Source: Arcicella aurantiaca
GTDB taxonomy: Bacteria; Bacteroidota; Bacteroidia; Cytophagales; Spirosomataceae
Direction: 5' to 3'
Length of the DNA: 64,000 nucleotides
Assembly: GCF_003148625.1 (NCBI RefSeq)
Contig: NZ_QGGO01000026.1
Coordinates: 22,873 to 86,872 of the forward strand
Below, in pieces: positions 25,141-35,100 of the stretch (position 1 is its first letter; each line of letters opens with the position of its first letter). Both the position numbers and the translations under genes were made by a program. The notes beneath the pieces were generated by a model, which saw only the letters and a program-made list of their open reading frames with translations, was not told the origin of the DNA and did no database searches.

Positions 25141-26547
25141 ATGAATAAATTTTTGACCTTTTTTTTAGGTTCATGTCTATTGTTAACGGTGTACGCTTGT
25201 AAGGAAAATACAGACCTCGAAACGCTACAAGAAACCGATGAAGAGTTTTCGGGTGGACGAGAAGGGACGGTTTTTGATGAAACCTTTAATGCTTTTGGTA
25301 ATGCTTTGGTAAATCTTTCGTCTGATGAAACAGATAAATTTGTGATAGGAAACTCATTTAATCGTAATAATTGGGTTATTGCTCCTTCATCTACGGCTGC
25401 TCGTGATGGCTTAGGCCCTTTATTAAATGCTTCATCCTGTGCAGGTTGCCATGCCTTAGATGGAAAAGGAAACCCTTTTCAAAGTGACGGTATTGGAATA
25501 AGTCAAGCCATGCTTTTTCGCCTTTCAATTCAAGGACAAGGCATACATGGAGAACCAAAAGATGACCCCAATTATGGCGGACAATTTAATCCAAGAAATA
25601 TTCCAAATGTAGATGCAGAAGGAGAGGTATCGGTAACTTATGAGGAAATTGCAGGAAAATATCCAGATGGAACAACTTACAGCTTACGAAAACCCACCTA
25701 TAAATTCACCAATTTGAATTATGGAGCAATGAATGGCACCATGATTTCGCCAAGAATTGCCCCTTCTATGATTGGTATGGGTTTGTTAGATGCTGTTTCG
25801 GAGAAAACAATTTTGGCTAATGTTGATATAAACGACGCTAATGGAGATGGAATTTCGGGAAGAGCCAACTACGTTTGGGATGAAAAAAATCAGAAAAAAA
25901 GCATTGGCAAATTAGGTTGGAAAGCCAATCAACCCAATGTAGAACAACAAACCGCAGGGGCGTTCAATGGAGATATTGGCATTACTTCTAATTTATTTCC
26001 CAATGAGGGATTAACGGCTTTTCAAAAACAAAAATATGGAAATTTGCCGAATGGAGGAACGCCCGAAATCGACGAAACAACTTTACAAAATGTTGTATTT
26101 TACATCAAATCATTAGCCGTTCCTGCTCGTAGAAAATGGACGGATTCAGATGTTTTAATGGGTAAACAATTATTTATAAAAGCGAATTGCTCGGGTTGTC
26201 ATCTCACCAAAATGGAAACCTCAGAATATGACTCTCCAAAATATTTAGCCAAACAAATCATAAGACCTTATTCTGACTTATTGCTTCATGATATGGGCGT
26301 GGACTTGGCGGATAATCGCCCTGACTTTGAAGCCACTGGTTTAGAATGGAGAACAGCACCACTTTGGGGAATTGGTTTACAAAAAACAGTGAATAAACAT
26401 ACCTATATGCTTCATGATGGACGAGCCAGAAATGTAGAAGAGGCGATTTTGTGGCACGGTGGCGAGGGGGCAAATTCAAAAAATAGTTACATGAAATTAT
26501 CAAAAGACGAAAGAGTTAAAGTCTTGAAATTTATAGATTCTTTGTAA
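25141..26547 (+). CDS. Di-heme oxidoreductase (DHOR/DUF1111-type cytochrome c), lipoprotein
   Basis: 468 residues with a lipobox V-Y-A-C near residue 20. Two c-type heme sites are visible, S-C-A-G-C-H near residue 100 and N-C-S-G-C-H near residue 350, with the conserved LRKPTYKFTNLNYG and ISPRIAPSMIGMGLLDAV segments of the putative thiol oxidoreductase (DHOR) family. It would work in the periplasm as an electron-transfer enzyme. In Bacteroidota it is routinely encoded between two imelysins, as here, which suggests oxidation or reduction of iron or a ligand during uptake. The ATG at 25141 is preferred over the GTG at 25135. Confidence 0.9.
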   Translation: MNKFLTFFLGSCLLLTVYACKENTDLETLQETDEEFSGGREGTVFDETFNAFGNALVNLSSDETDKFVIGNSFNRNNWVIAPSSTAARDGLGPLLNASSCAGCHALDGKGNPFQSDGIGISQAMLFRLSIQGQGIHGEPKDDPNYGGQFNPRNIPNVDAEGEVSVTYEEIAGKYPDGTTYSLRKPTYKFTNLNYGAMNGTMISPRIAPSMIGMGLLDAVSEKTILANVDINDANGDGISGRANYVWDEKNQKKSIGKLGWKANQPNVEQQTAGAFNGDIGITSNLFPNEGLTAFQKQKYGNLPNGGTPEIDETTLQNVVFYIKSLAVPARRKWTDSDVLMGKQLFIKANCSGCHLTKMETSEYDSPKYLAKQIIRPYSDLLLHDMGVDLADNRPDFEATGLEWRTAPLWGIGLQKTVNKHTYMLHDGRARNVEEAILWHGGEGANSKNSYMKLSKDERVKVLKFIDSL

Positions 26548-26548
26548 A

Positions 26549-27037
26549 ATGGCACAGGAGATATTAAAAGTTATTAAACAACATTTGTCCGTATTTCTTG
26601 AGCAAAAGGGGTACAGAAAAACAAATGAACGATTTGCCATTTTAGAAGAAATATATGGTAGAAATGACCATTTTGGGGCTGATGAACTATATTTTGCGAT
26701 GCACGATAAAAACTATCCTGTTAGTCGTGGTACTGTTTATAATACCTTAGAAATGCTGGAAGAATGTGGATTAGTGCTAAAACATCAATTTGATAAGGGA
26801 GTTGCTGCCCGCTATGAAAAAGCGTATGGACGAAAACAACACGACCATTTATTTTGTCTGGATTGTAAGCAGATTCGAGAGTTTTGTGACCCCCGTTTGC
26901 AAGTCATTCAAAATATGGTAAATGAGGTTTTTGATTGTGAAATAATGTATCATTCGCTAACTTTTTATAGTAAATGTAAAAAAGCAGATTGTATAAATAA
27001 CAGCAATCGTAATACTGACAATGAATTAAATTTGTAA
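26549..27037 (+). CDS. fur: Fur-family transcriptional regulator
   Basis: 162 residues. The winged-helix part contains YRKTNERFAILEEIY and the recognition helix VSRGTVYNTLEML (residues 58-70). The metal-binding part has Q-H-D-H-L-F-C-L-D-C (C103, C106) and a second C143-x4-C148 pair for structural zinc, typical of Fur and PerR. It begins one base after the di-heme oxidoreductase stop, inside an iron operon, so it is a local or autoregulated Fur-type repressor. It is the obvious candidate to bind the 9-1-9 palindromes of this window; whether it senses Fe, Zn or peroxide is not decided by sequence. Confidence 0.92.
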   Translation: MAQEILKVIKQHLSVFLEQKGYRKTNERFAILEEIYGRNDHFGADELYFAMHDKNYPVSRGTVYNTLEMLEECGLVLKHQFDKGVAARYEKAYGRKQHDHLFCLDCKQIREFCDPRLQVIQNMVNEVFDCEIMYHSLTFYSKCKKADCINNSNRNTDNELNL

Positions 27038-27049
27038 AAAATCGGTGAA

Positions 27050-28174
27050 ATGAAAAAAATAGTAATCTTAATTACAGTTATAATTGCGATTTGGGCGTGT
27101 TCCAAAACAAATGACCCCGTTGATGCCTTTCAAAGTTTTGACCGTAAGTCAATGCTGACCAATCTCGGGAATAATGTCATTATTCCTTCTTTTGACACAT
27201 TTTATCAAAAATCAGACCTATTAGATATAGCCATTGCCGCCTATACTGCTGATTTGAAAAATGAACAAAAATTGGTGGCTGTTCAATTAGCATGGATAGA
27301 AATGGCAAAGGCTTGGAAACAGGCTGCGGTGTTTAAACAAGGGCCTATTGAAGATAAATTTTTACTGTCGAATATTGACTTTTCGTCAAAAGGCTCATAC
27401 CTCAATGTTACGCTTTTAGAGAAAACTATCACAGATGGCATAACCATCGACAATGCTTATATCGAAACCAAAGGGGCAACCGTAAAAGGTATTCATGCCA
27501 TTGAGTATTTGATTTTTGATAAAGCCAAAGTCAATGCGAATATTATAGGAGGTTTTACAGGAATTGCAGGAGCAAAACGTACTTCATATCTGAAAGCATT
27601 GTCTGTAAATCTAAAAAATCAAGCAAAAATCATTCTTGATGACTGGAAAAATGGCTATGTAAGCACCTTTATTAGTGCAGATAGTAGAGATATTAATTCA
27701 TCGTTAGGCATATTATCAAACAAATTAATTGACCTGATTTATACCGTCAGAGATGAACGAATGGGAGCTCCCAAAGGTAATAGAAATGGTGGCGTACCAC
27801 AACCAGACTTAGCGGAATCTGTCGTTAGCGAATCATCTATCTTGTTAATAATCAATGAATTAAAAGGAATTGAAAACGCATTCTTAGGGAGAACGCCAAC
27901 AGGTACAGAGGGCATTGGCTTAGATGATTTATTAGATAAATTAGAGGCAAAATCAGGTGATGAATTACTTTCTAAAAAGATAAAAAACCAATTTTCATTA
28001 GTTTATACAAAATTGAATGCCATTCCCAAAACACTGCCAATTGCTGTTGTCGAAAACAAAACAGAAGTGCAAGCCGCTTACGATGAAATTAAACGTTTAC
28101 AAGTAATGTTGGAGGTAGATATGATTAATAATTTGGGCGTTTTACTAACATTTAGTGATAATGACGGAGATTAA
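27050..28174 (+). CDS. Imelysin-family lipoprotein 2
   Basis: 374 residues with a lipobox I-W-A-C near residue 17 and the G-x-H-x-x-E signature as G-I-H-A-I-E-Y-L-I-F near residue 148. The C-terminal half is diverged from imelysin 1 (MGAPKGNRNGGVPQPDLAES replaces the E-D-E-H-S-C segment), so the two copies are not functionally identical. Position between fur and the HTTM gene is the usual order of this iron cluster. The last 14 bases overlap the start of the next gene. Confidence 0.85.
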   Translation: MKKIVILITVIIAIWACSKTNDPVDAFQSFDRKSMLTNLGNNVIIPSFDTFYQKSDLLDIAIAAYTADLKNEQKLVAVQLAWIEMAKAWKQAAVFKQGPIEDKFLLSNIDFSSKGSYLNVTLLEKTITDGITIDNAYIETKGATVKGIHAIEYLIFDKAKVNANIIGGFTGIAGAKRTSYLKALSVNLKNQAKIILDDWKNGYVSTFISADSRDINSSLGILSNKLIDLIYTVRDERMGAPKGNRNGGVPQPDLAESVVSESSILLIINELKGIENAFLGRTPTGTEGIGLDDLLDKLEAKSGDELLSKKIKNQFSLVYTKLNAIPKTLPIAVVENKTEVQAAYDEIKRLQVMLEVDMINNLGVLLTFSDNDGD

Positions 28175-29591
28175 ATGGCTTTCGGCTTTGGGTTTTCGGA
28201 TGTCAGCTTTTGCCAATATTGGTAGTTCTCTTGCTTTCTTCCGAATTACTTTTGGTTTGTTAATGTTCGTGGCAGAATTGCGGTTTATCTTGAAAGGCTG
28301 GATAACAGATTTTTACGTTAAACCGCAATTTTTCTTTACTTTTTACGGCTTCGGCTGGATTCATCCTTTACCCGAACCTTATATTGAGTGGGTATTTTAT
28401 GGCTTAGTTTTCCTTAGTATTCTCATTACGTTGGGGCTTTTTTATCGCTTTGCTATTGTTGCGTTTTTTCTCCTGTTTACCTACGTCGAATTATTAGATA
28501 AAAGCGTCTATCTCAATCATTATTACCAAGTTAGCTTACTGGCTTTTTTGATGTGTTTCTTGCCAATGAATCATGTTTATTCGTTGGACAATCTCTTTAA
28601 AAATAAGTTATCATTCTTATTATCAAATACATACACTCAAAGCTGGATGCTCTGGGCATTACGTGTTCAAGTGGGAATGGTATATTTTTTTGGTGGAGTC
28701 GCTAAACTTAGATATGATTGGCTATTCACAGCTCAACCACTCAGAATTTGGCTTTCTGCTAACGAACATTTACCCATTGTTGGGCATTTATTGACTGAAA
28801 AATGGGTGGCTTTTACCCTCAGTTGGCTTGCGATGATGTTTGATTTATCCGCTCCTTTTCTGCTCAGTTTTCGCAAAACTCGCTTGCCTATTTATATCGT
28901 TGTCGTAATCTTCCATTTACTGACACATTACCTTTTTTATATCGGAATGTTCCCTTGGATGATGATTTTTACGGCTTTGATATTTTTTCCTGCTGACTTG
29001 CATGAAAGGGTTTTGAGAGTATTGAGCGGTTCAACTTCCCGAAAGTTGAACCCACAACGGAGGTGTTTCGGGAAGTTATCCAAAACTTCTTCGGGTAAAA
29101 ATTGCCAAACTAATTTTAACGTAGGTCGTTTTTTTAATCCTATAAGTATCAAATTATTATATTTTTTAGGACTATTCATCCTCATACAATGCCTAATCCC
29201 ATTCAGGTCGTATTTTTACGGAGGAAATGTATTATGGCATGAACAAGGTTTCCGTTTTTCATGGAATATTATGTTGATGGAAAAAAATGCAAGTCTTGAA
29301 TATCATATAAAAATCAAGAAAACAGGCGAAGAATTTAGCGTAAATCCTAATGACTTTTTAACGAAAATTCAAGCCCGACAAATGAGTTTTCAACCCGATA
29401 TGATTCTTCAATTTGCCCATTATTTGCATCAATATTATCTTGAAAATGGCATTGGCGACACAGAGATAAGAGTAGAGTGCTATGCTTCGCTGAATGGTCG
29501 AGGAAGTCAGTTATTAATCAATCCAAATATAGATTTAGTTAAAGAAAAAGAAGGATTTCAACCTAAAACTTGGGTGAATGAATTGAAATAA
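28161..29591 (+). CDS. HTTM-domain membrane protein
   Basis: About 476 residues with at least seven hydrophobic helices in the first 290 residues (for example LAFFRITFGLLMFVAELRF and PYIEWVFYGLVFLSILITLG). The pattern of HTTM proteins, relatives of vitamin K-dependent gamma-carboxylase, is clear: LLDKSVYLNHYYQVSLLAF and VYFFGGVAKLRYDWLF. The soluble C-terminus has the carboxylase-like HEQGFRFSWNIMLMEK. In iron clusters with imelysin and di-heme oxidoreductase its role is unknown. Residues about 290-325 are an odd basic, Cys-containing insert encoded by a palindromic DNA stretch (29028-29089). The start is uncertain among GTG 28155, ATG 28161 and ATG 28200. Confidence 0.85.
   Translation: MTEIKWLSALGFRMSAFANIGSSLAFFRITFGLLMFVAELRFILKGWITDFYVKPQFFFTFYGFGWIHPLPEPYIEWVFYGLVFLSILITLGLFYRFAIVAFFLLFTYVELLDKSVYLNHYYQVSLLAFLMCFLPMNHVYSLDNLFKNKLSFLLSNTYTQSWMLWALRVQVGMVYFFGGVAKLRYDWLFTAQPLRIWLSANEHLPIVGHLLTEKWVAFTLSWLAMMFDLSAPFLLSFRKTRLPIYIVVVIFHLLTHYLFYIGMFPWMMIFTALIFFPADLHERVLRVLSGSTSRKLNPQRRCFGKLSKTSSGKNCQTNFNVGRFFNPISIKLLYFLGLFILIQCLIPFRSYFYGGNVLWHEQGFRFSWNIMLMEKNASLEYHIKIKKTGEEFSVNPNDFLTKIQARQMSFQPDMILQFAHYLHQYYLENGIGDTEIRVECYASLNGRGSQLLINPNIDLVKEKEGFQPKTWVNELK
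29028..29089. repeat. Palindromic insert inside the HTTM coding sequence
   Basis: GGTTCAACTT (29028-29037) and AAGTTGAACC (29043-29052) form a perfect 10-bp hairpin. Shortly after, TTTCGGGAAGTT and AACTTC (29067-29089) repeat the same words in inverted order. The reading frame stays open through it and gives a basic, Ser/Thr/Lys-rich peptide unlike the rest of the protein. Confidence 0.6.
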
Positions 29592-29596
29592 TTTAC

Positions 29597-32020
29597 ATGA
29601 AAAACTACAAAAAACCGATTGTTTTATTAAGCATTTTTTTAGTAATTTTCACTGCTAATTCCTATGCTCAAACAGCTACCATCACGGGTAATATTACCGA
29701 TAAAACAGGGCAAATTATTCCTTTCGTCAGTGTTCGCATAAACGAATCAGGAAAAGGAACTATTGCCAGTGTAGATGGAAAATATACGCTTCAACATCCT
29801 GCTGGAAAATACACATTAATCGTTTCATCTGTTGGCTATATTACTGATAAACAAAAATTTATACTTACAAAAGGTCAAGTTTTAACACTCAATATCAGTT
29901 TAGAAACCGATAGCAAAGCCTTAAATGAAGTAAGTGTAGCAGGCAAACGAAACGACCAAAATGGCTTGCGAAGATTGAATGATGTTGAAAACATGGCAAT
30001 CTATGCAGGTAAGAAAAATGAAGTGGTAGTTTTGGGGGGAATAAATGCCAATTTAGCTACCAACAACGCCCGACAAATTTATGCCAAAGTACCGGGGGTA
30101 AATATCATAGAAAATGATGCCGCAGGGATTCAATTGGGCATTGCTACTCGTGGTTTGAACCCCAACCGAACAACGGAATTTAATACTCGCCAAAATGGTT
30201 ACGACATTTCTGCCGACCCAATTGGCTATCCAGAAAGCTATTATACCCCTCCAACAGAAGCAATCGACCGCATAGAAATTGTGCGTGGAGCGGCTTCTTT
30301 ACAATACGGAACGCAATTTGGTGGTTTACTCAATTTTCAGTTTAAGAAAGGAAACCCTGATAAAAAAATTGAATTTGTAAGCCGACAAACAGGCGGAACT
30401 TACGGGCTTTTCAACTCCTTTAATTCCGTTGGGGGGCAAATTGGCAAGTTAAATTATTACGCCTTTTTCACGCATAAACAAGGTGACGGCTGGCGACAAA
30501 ACACCAATTTTAACGTCAATACAGGTTATATTTCTTTGGCATATCAATTGAGTGAAAAATTGAAAATTGGAGCAGAATTAACTTCTATGTCCTATTTGAT
30601 GCAACAACCTGGTGGACTAACCGACACACAATTTAATGAAAATCCACAGGCAAGTTACCGCAATCGAAATTGGTTTCAAGCCAAATGGAATATGCCCGTC
30701 ATTACCCTTGATTATCAGATAGATGAACGCACAAAGTTCAATGTTCGAGCGTATGGTTTAATTGCTGAAAGAGGGTCTATTGGTAATATTATCAACCCCA
30801 TCAAAGACCGAACCGACTCAACCCAACGTCGTCAATTAACGTATGACCACTATAATAATTTTGGAACAGAAGCCCGTTTATTACACCGTTACGCATTATT
30901 CAGTAAAAAGGCTTCATTTTTGGTGGGTTTACGTTATTATCAAGGCAATACGCAACGCCAACAAGGCACAGGATTTAAAGGAAATGATGCTAACTTTAAT
31001 TTCCTAAATCCACAAAAATTAGACGAATTTGATTATCGTTTTCCGTCTTACAATGCCGCTATTTTTCTGGAAAATGTATGGTGGTTAAACGAAAAAATCA
31101 GCATTACACCGGGGATTCGTTACGAATATATCAATTCTAATTCTGACGGATATAGTTATGATGAAGTGACCAATAAAACCTTTGTAGGCAAGCAACAAAA
31201 CATTCGTCAATTTCCTCTTTTGGGCATTGGCGTAAATTATGCAATCACTTCACAATCAGAAATTTATTTCAATATTTCACAAAATTACAGTCCAGTGAAT
31301 TATGCGGATATTTTAGTCAGAACACCCAATTTTCAAGTTGACCCAAATTTGAAAGATGTTACAGGGTTTAATGCAGATTTAGGTTTTAGAGGAAACTATA
31401 AAAACTGGTTAAATTACGACCTAAGTGCCTATTATTTAGACTACAACAACCGTATCGGAATCATCAGAATTGCCTCAGCCGATGGACTTGAAGTAGTGAG
31501 GTATCGTACCAATGTGGGGCGTTCTCGGAGTATTGGAATCGAGACATTTGGAGAGCTGAATTTCTCTAAAATGGCTCATCAAAATCCTAAAAATGAAGTA
31601 TCGCTTTTTGGTAGTTTTGCTTATACCGATGCCACTTATACGGAAGCAATTAATCCACTCTTAAAGACCCTAATTGTAGGAAAACAAGTAGAATACGCTC
31701 CCAAAACCATCATTAGAACAGGCTTAACTTTTCAGCGAAAAACATTTAGAACAACCGTACAATTTGCCCGCACCAGTCAGCAATTTACCGACGCCTACAA
31801 TTCACCCCAAACAGCAGATGGCTTAGTGGGCGAAATACCTGCTTATTACTTGGTAGATTTATCAAGCAATTACCAATATAAGAAATGGACTTTGGGATTT
31901 AGCGTAAATAATTTAACCAATAACCATTATTTTACAAGAAGAGCTTTAGGTTTCCCCGGTCCGGGCATTATTCCTGCTGATGCCAGAAGTGCATTTTTAT
32001 CTTTAGAACTCAAATTATAG
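29597..32020 (+). CDS. TonB-dependent receptor of the FecA (ferric citrate) type
   Basis: 807 residues: signal peptide ending S-Y-A-Q, a carboxypeptidase-regulatory-like domain to about residue 112, and a plug with QIYAKVPGVNIIENDAAG near residue 160, IATRGLNPNRTTEFN near 188 and IDRIEIVRGAASLQYGTQFGG near 228. These features, together with the GYDISADPIGYPESYYTPP loop, are typical of FecA-like receptors. It is the last gene of the di-heme oxidoreductase / fur / imelysin / HTTM operon, 5 bases after the HTTM stop, and so is the likely outer-membrane port of this system. Citrate specificity is family-level inference only. Confidence 0.9.
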   Translation: MKNYKKPIVLLSIFLVIFTANSYAQTATITGNITDKTGQIIPFVSVRINESGKGTIASVDGKYTLQHPAGKYTLIVSSVGYITDKQKFILTKGQVLTLNISLETDSKALNEVSVAGKRNDQNGLRRLNDVENMAIYAGKKNEVVVLGGINANLATNNARQIYAKVPGVNIIENDAAGIQLGIATRGLNPNRTTEFNTRQNGYDISADPIGYPESYYTPPTEAIDRIEIVRGAASLQYGTQFGGLLNFQFKKGNPDKKIEFVSRQTGGTYGLFNSFNSVGGQIGKLNYYAFFTHKQGDGWRQNTNFNVNTGYISLAYQLSEKLKIGAELTSMSYLMQQPGGLTDTQFNENPQASYRNRNWFQAKWNMPVITLDYQIDERTKFNVRAYGLIAERGSIGNIINPIKDRTDSTQRRQLTYDHYNNFGTEARLLHRYALFSKKASFLVGLRYYQGNTQRQQGTGFKGNDANFNFLNPQKLDEFDYRFPSYNAAIFLENVWWLNEKISITPGIRYEYINSNSDGYSYDEVTNKTFVGKQQNIRQFPLLGIGVNYAITSQSEIYFNISQNYSPVNYADILVRTPNFQVDPNLKDVTGFNADLGFRGNYKNWLNYDLSAYYLDYNNRIGIIRIASADGLEVVRYRTNVGRSRSIGIETFGELNFSKMAHQNPKNEVSLFGSFAYTDATYTEAINPLLKTLIVGKQVEYAPKTIIRTGLTFQRKTFRTTVQFARTSQQFTDAYNSPQTADGLVGEIPAYYLVDLSSNYQYKKWTLGFSVNNLTNNHYFTRRALGFPGPGIIPADARSAFLSLELKL

Positions 32021-32040
32021 ATTAGACTTCCTGCGAAAGT
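32021..32040. repeat. Solo arm of family A element
   Basis: ATTAGACTTCCTGCGAAAGT, the left end of the family A elements, begins at the base after the receptor stop codon and has no partner arm. Confidence 0.6.
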
Positions 32041-32106
32041 CTATTATTTTTTAGCCTCATAACTTTCAACTTGGTATAAGCATATTTTCTTGGCATTATT
32101 ATTGAA

Positions 32107-32145
32107 TTTCCAAAATACAGGAATAACATTCCAATATTTTGGAAA
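32107..32145. promoter_or_regulatory. Nested palindrome upstream of the SusC-like gene
   Basis: TTTCCAAAATA (32107-32117) and TATTTTGGAAA (32135-32145) are perfect inverted repeats, and between them lies GGAAT-AAC-ATTCC (32120-32132). The element ends just before a weak -7-like TACTTTCG (32161-32168). It may be an operator for the SusC/SusD genes; no regulator gene is adjacent. Confidence 0.4.
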
Positions 32146-32196
32146 TGCTTTTTTGCTCCGTACTTTCGTGGTAGCAAAAACAATTAATACTATAAT

Positions 32197-35100
32197 ATGA
32201 ATAAATTATACTTTTTTAAAACCAAAAAGTTATTTTGGGTCATTTCTCAACTTCTGATAGCGTCCTATTGTTATGGACAAAACCTCAAAATTGACGGCAA
32301 AGTAATTGATAATCAGAGCAAAAAATCAATAATCGGTGTTTCAATTCACATAAAAGGGACTAATCAAAGTGCTATTACTGACGAGAAAGGTAATTTTAGC
32401 ATGAAAATTTCTCAAAAGCTCCCTGTTTCTCTAACTGTTAGCTCTATTGGATATACGTCTAAAACTATTTCCGTTATTTCGGAAGGCTTTGTAAGTATTG
32501 AACTCGATGAATCCACGCAACAACTTGACGAAGTAATGGTTTCAAGTGGCTACATGATTCAGAAAAAAACGGAATTTTCGGGGGCAGTTTCTACGATTTC
32601 GCCCAAACAATTACAGAATCGCCCTGCTACCAGTTTCGACCAATTATTGGGTGGACAAGCAACGGGTATCGACATGATTCAGCCGTCAAGTATTCTGAAC
32701 AGTACCCCTGTTATGCGTGTGAGGGGTATTAATACCATTACTTCGGGCTTGTTTCCGTTGGTGGTGATTGATGGCGTAACTGTTTTTGTGGGTTCTATCG
32801 GTGGATTGATTGGCAATAATCCTTTAGCAGACATTAATCCTAATGATATTCAATCAATTGATGTACTGAAAGATGCTTCGGCGGCGGCAATTTATGGTTC
32901 AAGAGCTGCTAATGGTGTGATGGTGATTACCACTAAAAAAGGAAGAATTGGCAAGCCAAAAGTAAGTTATGATACGTGGTTTAGCATGAGTACGCCTTAT
33001 AATTTGCCCGAATTGCTCAATGCTGAAGAATATGTAGCTATCAAAAATGAAGCCTTGCGAAATGCAGGCAAAACGGATGGTTTTTTCTTGTCGAAAAATG
33101 CAGATGGAAGCACCGTAAATACTAATTGGTATGATGTGGCTTTCCGTACAGGTTTATCGCACAATCATAATATTAGTCTTTCGGGAGCAAATGAAGCAAC
33201 CAGCTATTATTTTTCAACGGGCTATACTAATCAGAATAGTTTTATCAAAAATAACACTTTTGAACGCTACTTGACCCGTCTGAATATTAGTCACCAATTG
33301 AATAAAGCGGTAAAGATTGGAGCAAATGTAATGTATAGCAATAGCCACAACATTGGACCAAATACAGGAGCAGTTGCCAGTAATTCAATGTCTTCGTCTG
33401 CCTACAATACCAATTATATTACCAATGAACCTCTGGCAAGAATGACCTATGTGTTACCGCCTAACGTTCCTGTTTATAATGCTAATGGTTCATACAGTAT
33501 TCAAAATGGTAATAGCGTAGGTTATGGAGCAAATATTCCTGCCACAGTCGGAACAATTAACGCTTATAATTTAGCGATGGTTCAGAGTCTTGATTTGAGT
33601 TCTTCTGAAAACAACACCTTAATTGGTAATATTTTCGGAGAAATTAATTTGTTAAAAAATCTATTATTCAGAACCAGTTTCGGACTCAACAATTTACAAG
33701 TAACCAACAAATCATTCCTTAATCCTGTACACGGTGGTGGAGCGGCTTCTAATGGCGTAGCAACCAATACTTTTACCAAGTTTTTAAGAACAGATTGGGT
33801 AAATACCTTAACATACACAACTACTTTTGGCGAGCAACATCACCTTAGTTTATTGGCAGGACAAGAGCGAATCAACACCATTACAGATGGTTGGGGGGCA
33901 TCTCAAACTAATGTTACTGACCCTTCTTATACCAATTATCAAGGTGGATTTAGCAACATTGCTCCTGCTGGAAATTTATACTCAGAAAATGCTTTGTTGT
34001 CATATTTTTCAAACGTGAGCTATGATTTTAAGAAGAAATATTTTTTAAGTGTGAATTTCCGTAGAGATGGACTTTCTGCTTTGGCAGCAGGTAATAAATT
34101 TGGCGATTTTGGCGGTGCTTCTGTGGCTTGGAATATTTCGGAAGAAGGTTTTTACAAAAACTCACCCCTTGGAAATCTTGTTCAAAATCTAAAAATCAGA
34201 GGTAGTTATGGGGTTGTGGGAAATAGCGAAATTGGCGATTATCCAGCCATTGGAACGTATAATTCAACTACTTACGGAGGTGTGCCTACGTTAGCTTATT
34301 CGCAAACGGCTAACCCTAATTTGAAATGGGAAACAAGTAAAAAATTAGACCTTGGTCTTAATTTTTCGATGTTCAATGACCGCCTAACCGTTGAATTTGA
34401 TTATTACAGAAACGTAGTAGATGGCTTAATTTTGAAAGCTCCACAATCACTTTCGGCAGGGATTCCGAACAATTATATCAATGCCAATGTCGGAAGTTTA
34501 TACAATCAGGGTATCGAATTGGGCATTAATGGCATTGTTACCAATTATGGAGATTTTAAATGGAACATGGGCTTGAATATTTCGACGCTCAAAAACGAAG
34601 TAACTTCTTTGGTAAGTGATGTATTTGTTCCCAGTGTTTTTGGCGTACAAAATATGACGAGAGTAGGCTATTCGATAGGGTCAATTTTTGCAGTGCCTTG
34701 CAAGGGTGTAAATCCTGCGAATGGACAAATGGTTTTTATCAATAGTGAAGGAAAAGAAGTGCAATATAACCATGTAGGTTCTCCGAAATGGACGTATGTA
34801 GAAGGCGGAGCAGCTCCTGCTATTGATAACTACAAAGATGGCGTGATACAAGGACCTTCATTACCAACTATTTTTGGAGGATTTAATAATTCATTCAGTT
34901 ACAAAAATTTTGATTTGAACATCAATTTAACCTTTGTTGGGGGCAATAAATTGTATAACGGAACAAGAGCGACCAATTCAGACCAACGTTATTTTAACAA
35001 CGCAACCTTTATCAAAGACCGCTGGACGACTCCGGGGCAAATCACAGAAATTCAGAAATTATATTACGGAGACAACGTTTCGGCAGGTTTTTCTTTCACC

